Source of the DNA: Cymbidium sinense
Taxonomy: Eukaryota; Streptophyta; Magnoliopsida; Asparagales; Orchidaceae
DNA length: 64,000 nucleotides
Direction of reading: 5' to 3'
NCBI GenBank assembly: GCA_021442155.1
Contig: CM038220.1
Span: 82,698,897-82,762,896 of the forward strand
Every line of letters begins with the position of its first letter. Position 1 is the first letter of the stretch. A program made the translations under genes and the position numbers. Shown here in pieces: positions 61,691-64,000 of this stretch. The notes under the pieces are model-generated. The model saw nothing but the letters and a program-made list of their open reading frames with translations, was not told the DNA's origin and did no database searches.

Positions 61691-64000
61691 TGTTGGTGTT
61701 CTCTCTGGAATAGAGAAAAGAAATGACACCACATAGAGTTTAGGAATATTTTATTTAGATGATCAAATACGGCATTAAGGAATAAGCATATTATCTCAAA
61801 AGATAAACATGCTCTCCTATAATGGATTTGATCATTTCAATAAAAGACTACTAAGGCTAATTGGTCTTTCATGTACTAGAGTATTTTCCTAACTACATAA
61901 AAAAGTAGAACAGGTCTATTTTATCCTAGGATCATGGTTCCTATAAAGACAAGCCTCTATAGTTAATTACATCTTAGGAAGGGTCTCTTCCAAAAATACT
62001 CTGATTAAAGTAATAAGTGGTTATTCTAAAGACTACTAAGGTAGCTTTCAAAGGAATGATTTTGAGAAATTCAATTGGGAGAGGTCCGAATTGAAGATAG
62101 TTATTTTTAAGAGTCAAATGGAGTAGAGTAAAAATTCCTATTGATATTGGGATGCCAAGTAGACATTTCATCTATCCTATGATTGGCCTTTAAAATTGAG
62201 ATTTAATTTTAGAATTCAAGTTATCATTTTCTTAGACATCTAGGGCTTAGATTCTAGTAGCACGAGACTACAGAAATGCCTAGGGTTGAAGACTTATTCC
62301 AAAAAGATGCTTCAAAACCTAGTCTACAGGTGCTTTTGACACATGTCAGATGCTTGACCTAGTTCTATCCTTGGGAATCATTGGCCATTCTCCTCAGGGA
62401 ACTAACCTATCCTTGACTCTATTGGACTCACAACCCTGAGAAGGTCACGCCTAACACCACCCAAGCGTATTTTTTAAAACTATGAGGCTAAGTCATATGA
62501 ATGCAAGATGGTCTGTTGTATTCTTAGAAAGAAATCTATGAACCTAGACTCCCCCTAATCCCTAAGATCATGTAAGGTATGAAGATGCACCTAACTAATG
62601 CATATTTTATAGATTTTTATAATTTTGACTCAAGATTCATTTTAGTCATAGAATACAATTTATGCCTAATGCATGTAATTAGAAAATGATTATGGGCCAA
62701 ATTAGATTATAAGAAGGTGTACTTCCATCAAAGGCTCTCAAAGGGCAAGCCTAGGTTCTCTAGCAAGGATGGAAGTCCTTCATTAATCAAGAGTGAAACA
62801 ATATGATTATGTATGAAAACATCCACTAAGGGATTGTTACATATTTTATCTTGCTTTAATGGCCAAGGCTTTTATATGAAGATTATGAGTTGTATTTATT
62901 TTTATGTTTCAATTGGTTAAGTTGGGTAGAAAATTTAGTTTATCCTATGCCTACATCCGTGCATTCATCAAAGACAAAGATAGCATAAAAGAAACCTAAG
63001 AAAAGCATGTTGTTTCTATGCACCCAAAATAAATCTAGCCAAATTAAATTATATAAGAAAAGACCAATGCTGGTATATTATACACCCTGAAGAAAGAAAA
63101 ATTGGATGAAGTTATACAACCCTAGAACTACAAGTTTAGATCTATGAGTCTTCTTTCCGGAAATTCTCCTTCTTCATGGACATCCATCCCACAGGGGACC
63201 ACCGCACCATCCTCGGTTACCCTACCAACTAATCAGATCCCCATAACCTAATTCTAAGCTCAAATTTACATTTAAAATTCAAAAAATCTTAGATGCAAGA
63301 TGTTAGAAATACACACACAAAAAGTAAGTAGTTTATATTTCAAAACATATGGGCTTAGTATTACTTGCTTGCCAAGCCCACCCTATGGACTATATTAAGG
63401 GATTTTCAGCACCTGCAAGCAAACAGTAATTTTATGATTTATTTTTTTACAGCGATCCCTTTAACACAGTCCCCTATAGAAAATAGTGTTAAATCTAAAA
63501 AGAATACCCTAACATGCAGTCTAATGAACAAATAAGCCTAAGCATCTAGTCTAAAGCAATACACCACATGTGAAGCACAACACAACATATCACGGGAGAT
63601 TAAAAGAAAATCACATAAGATCTAACCTAGATCTAGAGTCCATGACCCAAGTAATCTAGTGTCTAGAAATTGGGTTTGTGTGGTAAGTTTTGCTAGGCCT
63701 TTAAGTTTAAGTTCAAGTTTGAAGTTTGAATTGGTTTAATTTTTTACCATCGGTTGGTTTCATTTCAAATGACTTAATGAATTTTATGTTCATTTTATTT
63801 GGTTAAAGTTGTATTTAAGTTTTCAAGAATGAAGAATGGAATGATTCCATTTTTGGATGGAGCTCTTTCCATTCAACATCCTAAATCCTAATGAAGTTTC
63901 CAAAAGTCTAACCAAATGCTTAAGTATTTTAATTAATCCTTTTGATTTCATTTATGTTTGGATTTGATTTATGTTATTTCATTTGTTTGAATTGCTTTGT
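61691..64000 (-). repeat. 3' part of another reverse LTR of the long-LTR gypsy family
   Basis: It corresponds to 41701-43900 in the same orientation. Shared landmarks are the ATTACATCCTAAGAAATGAG / ATTACATCTTAGGAAGGG block, the TTGGACTTACAAC / TTGGACTCACAAC block (42464, 62423), AACCAAGCCCACC / TGCCAAGCCCACC (43491, 63371), and CACAATCCCCTACA / CACAGTCCCCTATA (43570, 63464). The start of this LTR lies beyond the right edge. The 61974-62171 frame is not conserved in the other copy. Confidence 0.65.

Noticed and set aside
1..64000. tRNA, rRNA and organelle-derived insertions
   Set aside because: I saw no cloverleaf with tRNA-like box sequences and no ribosomal or plastid sequence I recognise; a covariance-model scan would be needed to exclude small RNAs.

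Overview
The window is nuclear DNA of a flowering plant. It is A+T-rich, has no bacterial-style genes, and almost everything recognisable is a transposable element of a plant lineage: Ty3/gypsy of the Tat/Ogre type, Ty1/copia, a LINE, a Mutator foldback element and a hAT remnant. The species cannot be named from the sequence. I recognised no intact host gene. Every coding trace found is a decayed element protein, and most short open frames are chance or shadow frames.

Layout. 1-577 is unassigned flank. 578-8880 is a rearranged Ty3/gypsy element: a truncated LTR, a stub of 3' internal DNA, a second LTR of about 3.4 kb, then a primer-binding site and decayed internal sequence. 8985-13130 is a decayed copia element split by a 1,142-bp Mutator-like foldback element with perfect 9-bp target duplications. 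13371-14069 is a deleted hAT-like element and 14517-15560 a dead LINE reverse transcriptase. 15561-19851 holds simple repeats, a 307-bp tandem repeat and unassigned sequence.

19852-64000 is a nest built mainly from one Ty3/gypsy family with very long LTRs (about 7 kb). A forward LTR (19852-26792) faces a reverse LTR (41701-48790). Between them lies the minus-strand gag of the second element, preceded by its primer-binding site and a 1.8-kb leader. That gag is cut by a complete 9.2-kb SIRE-like copia element (27901-37069, target duplication TTTAA). To the right are the end of a forward gypsy polyprotein, its tandem-repeat-rich 3' region and its 3' LTR start (48791-54625). Next come a minisatellite, a long hairpin-rich stretch, another minus-strand primer-binding site (61665-61682) and another reverse LTR running off the window.

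The most unusual signal is the leader of the minus-strand gypsy element (39980-41540). It contains about 17 short inverted repeats, most spaced 55-105 bp apart. Their arms differ in sequence from unit to unit yet still pair, including arms of 9 and 14 bp with no mismatch. A related hairpin-rich stretch occurs at 56520-61530, downstream of the second minus-strand primer-binding site. This looks like a chain of stem-loops in a retrotransposon leader RNA. All element coding regions here carry stops or frameshifts, so the parts could act only as promoters, RNA structures or siRNA sources.
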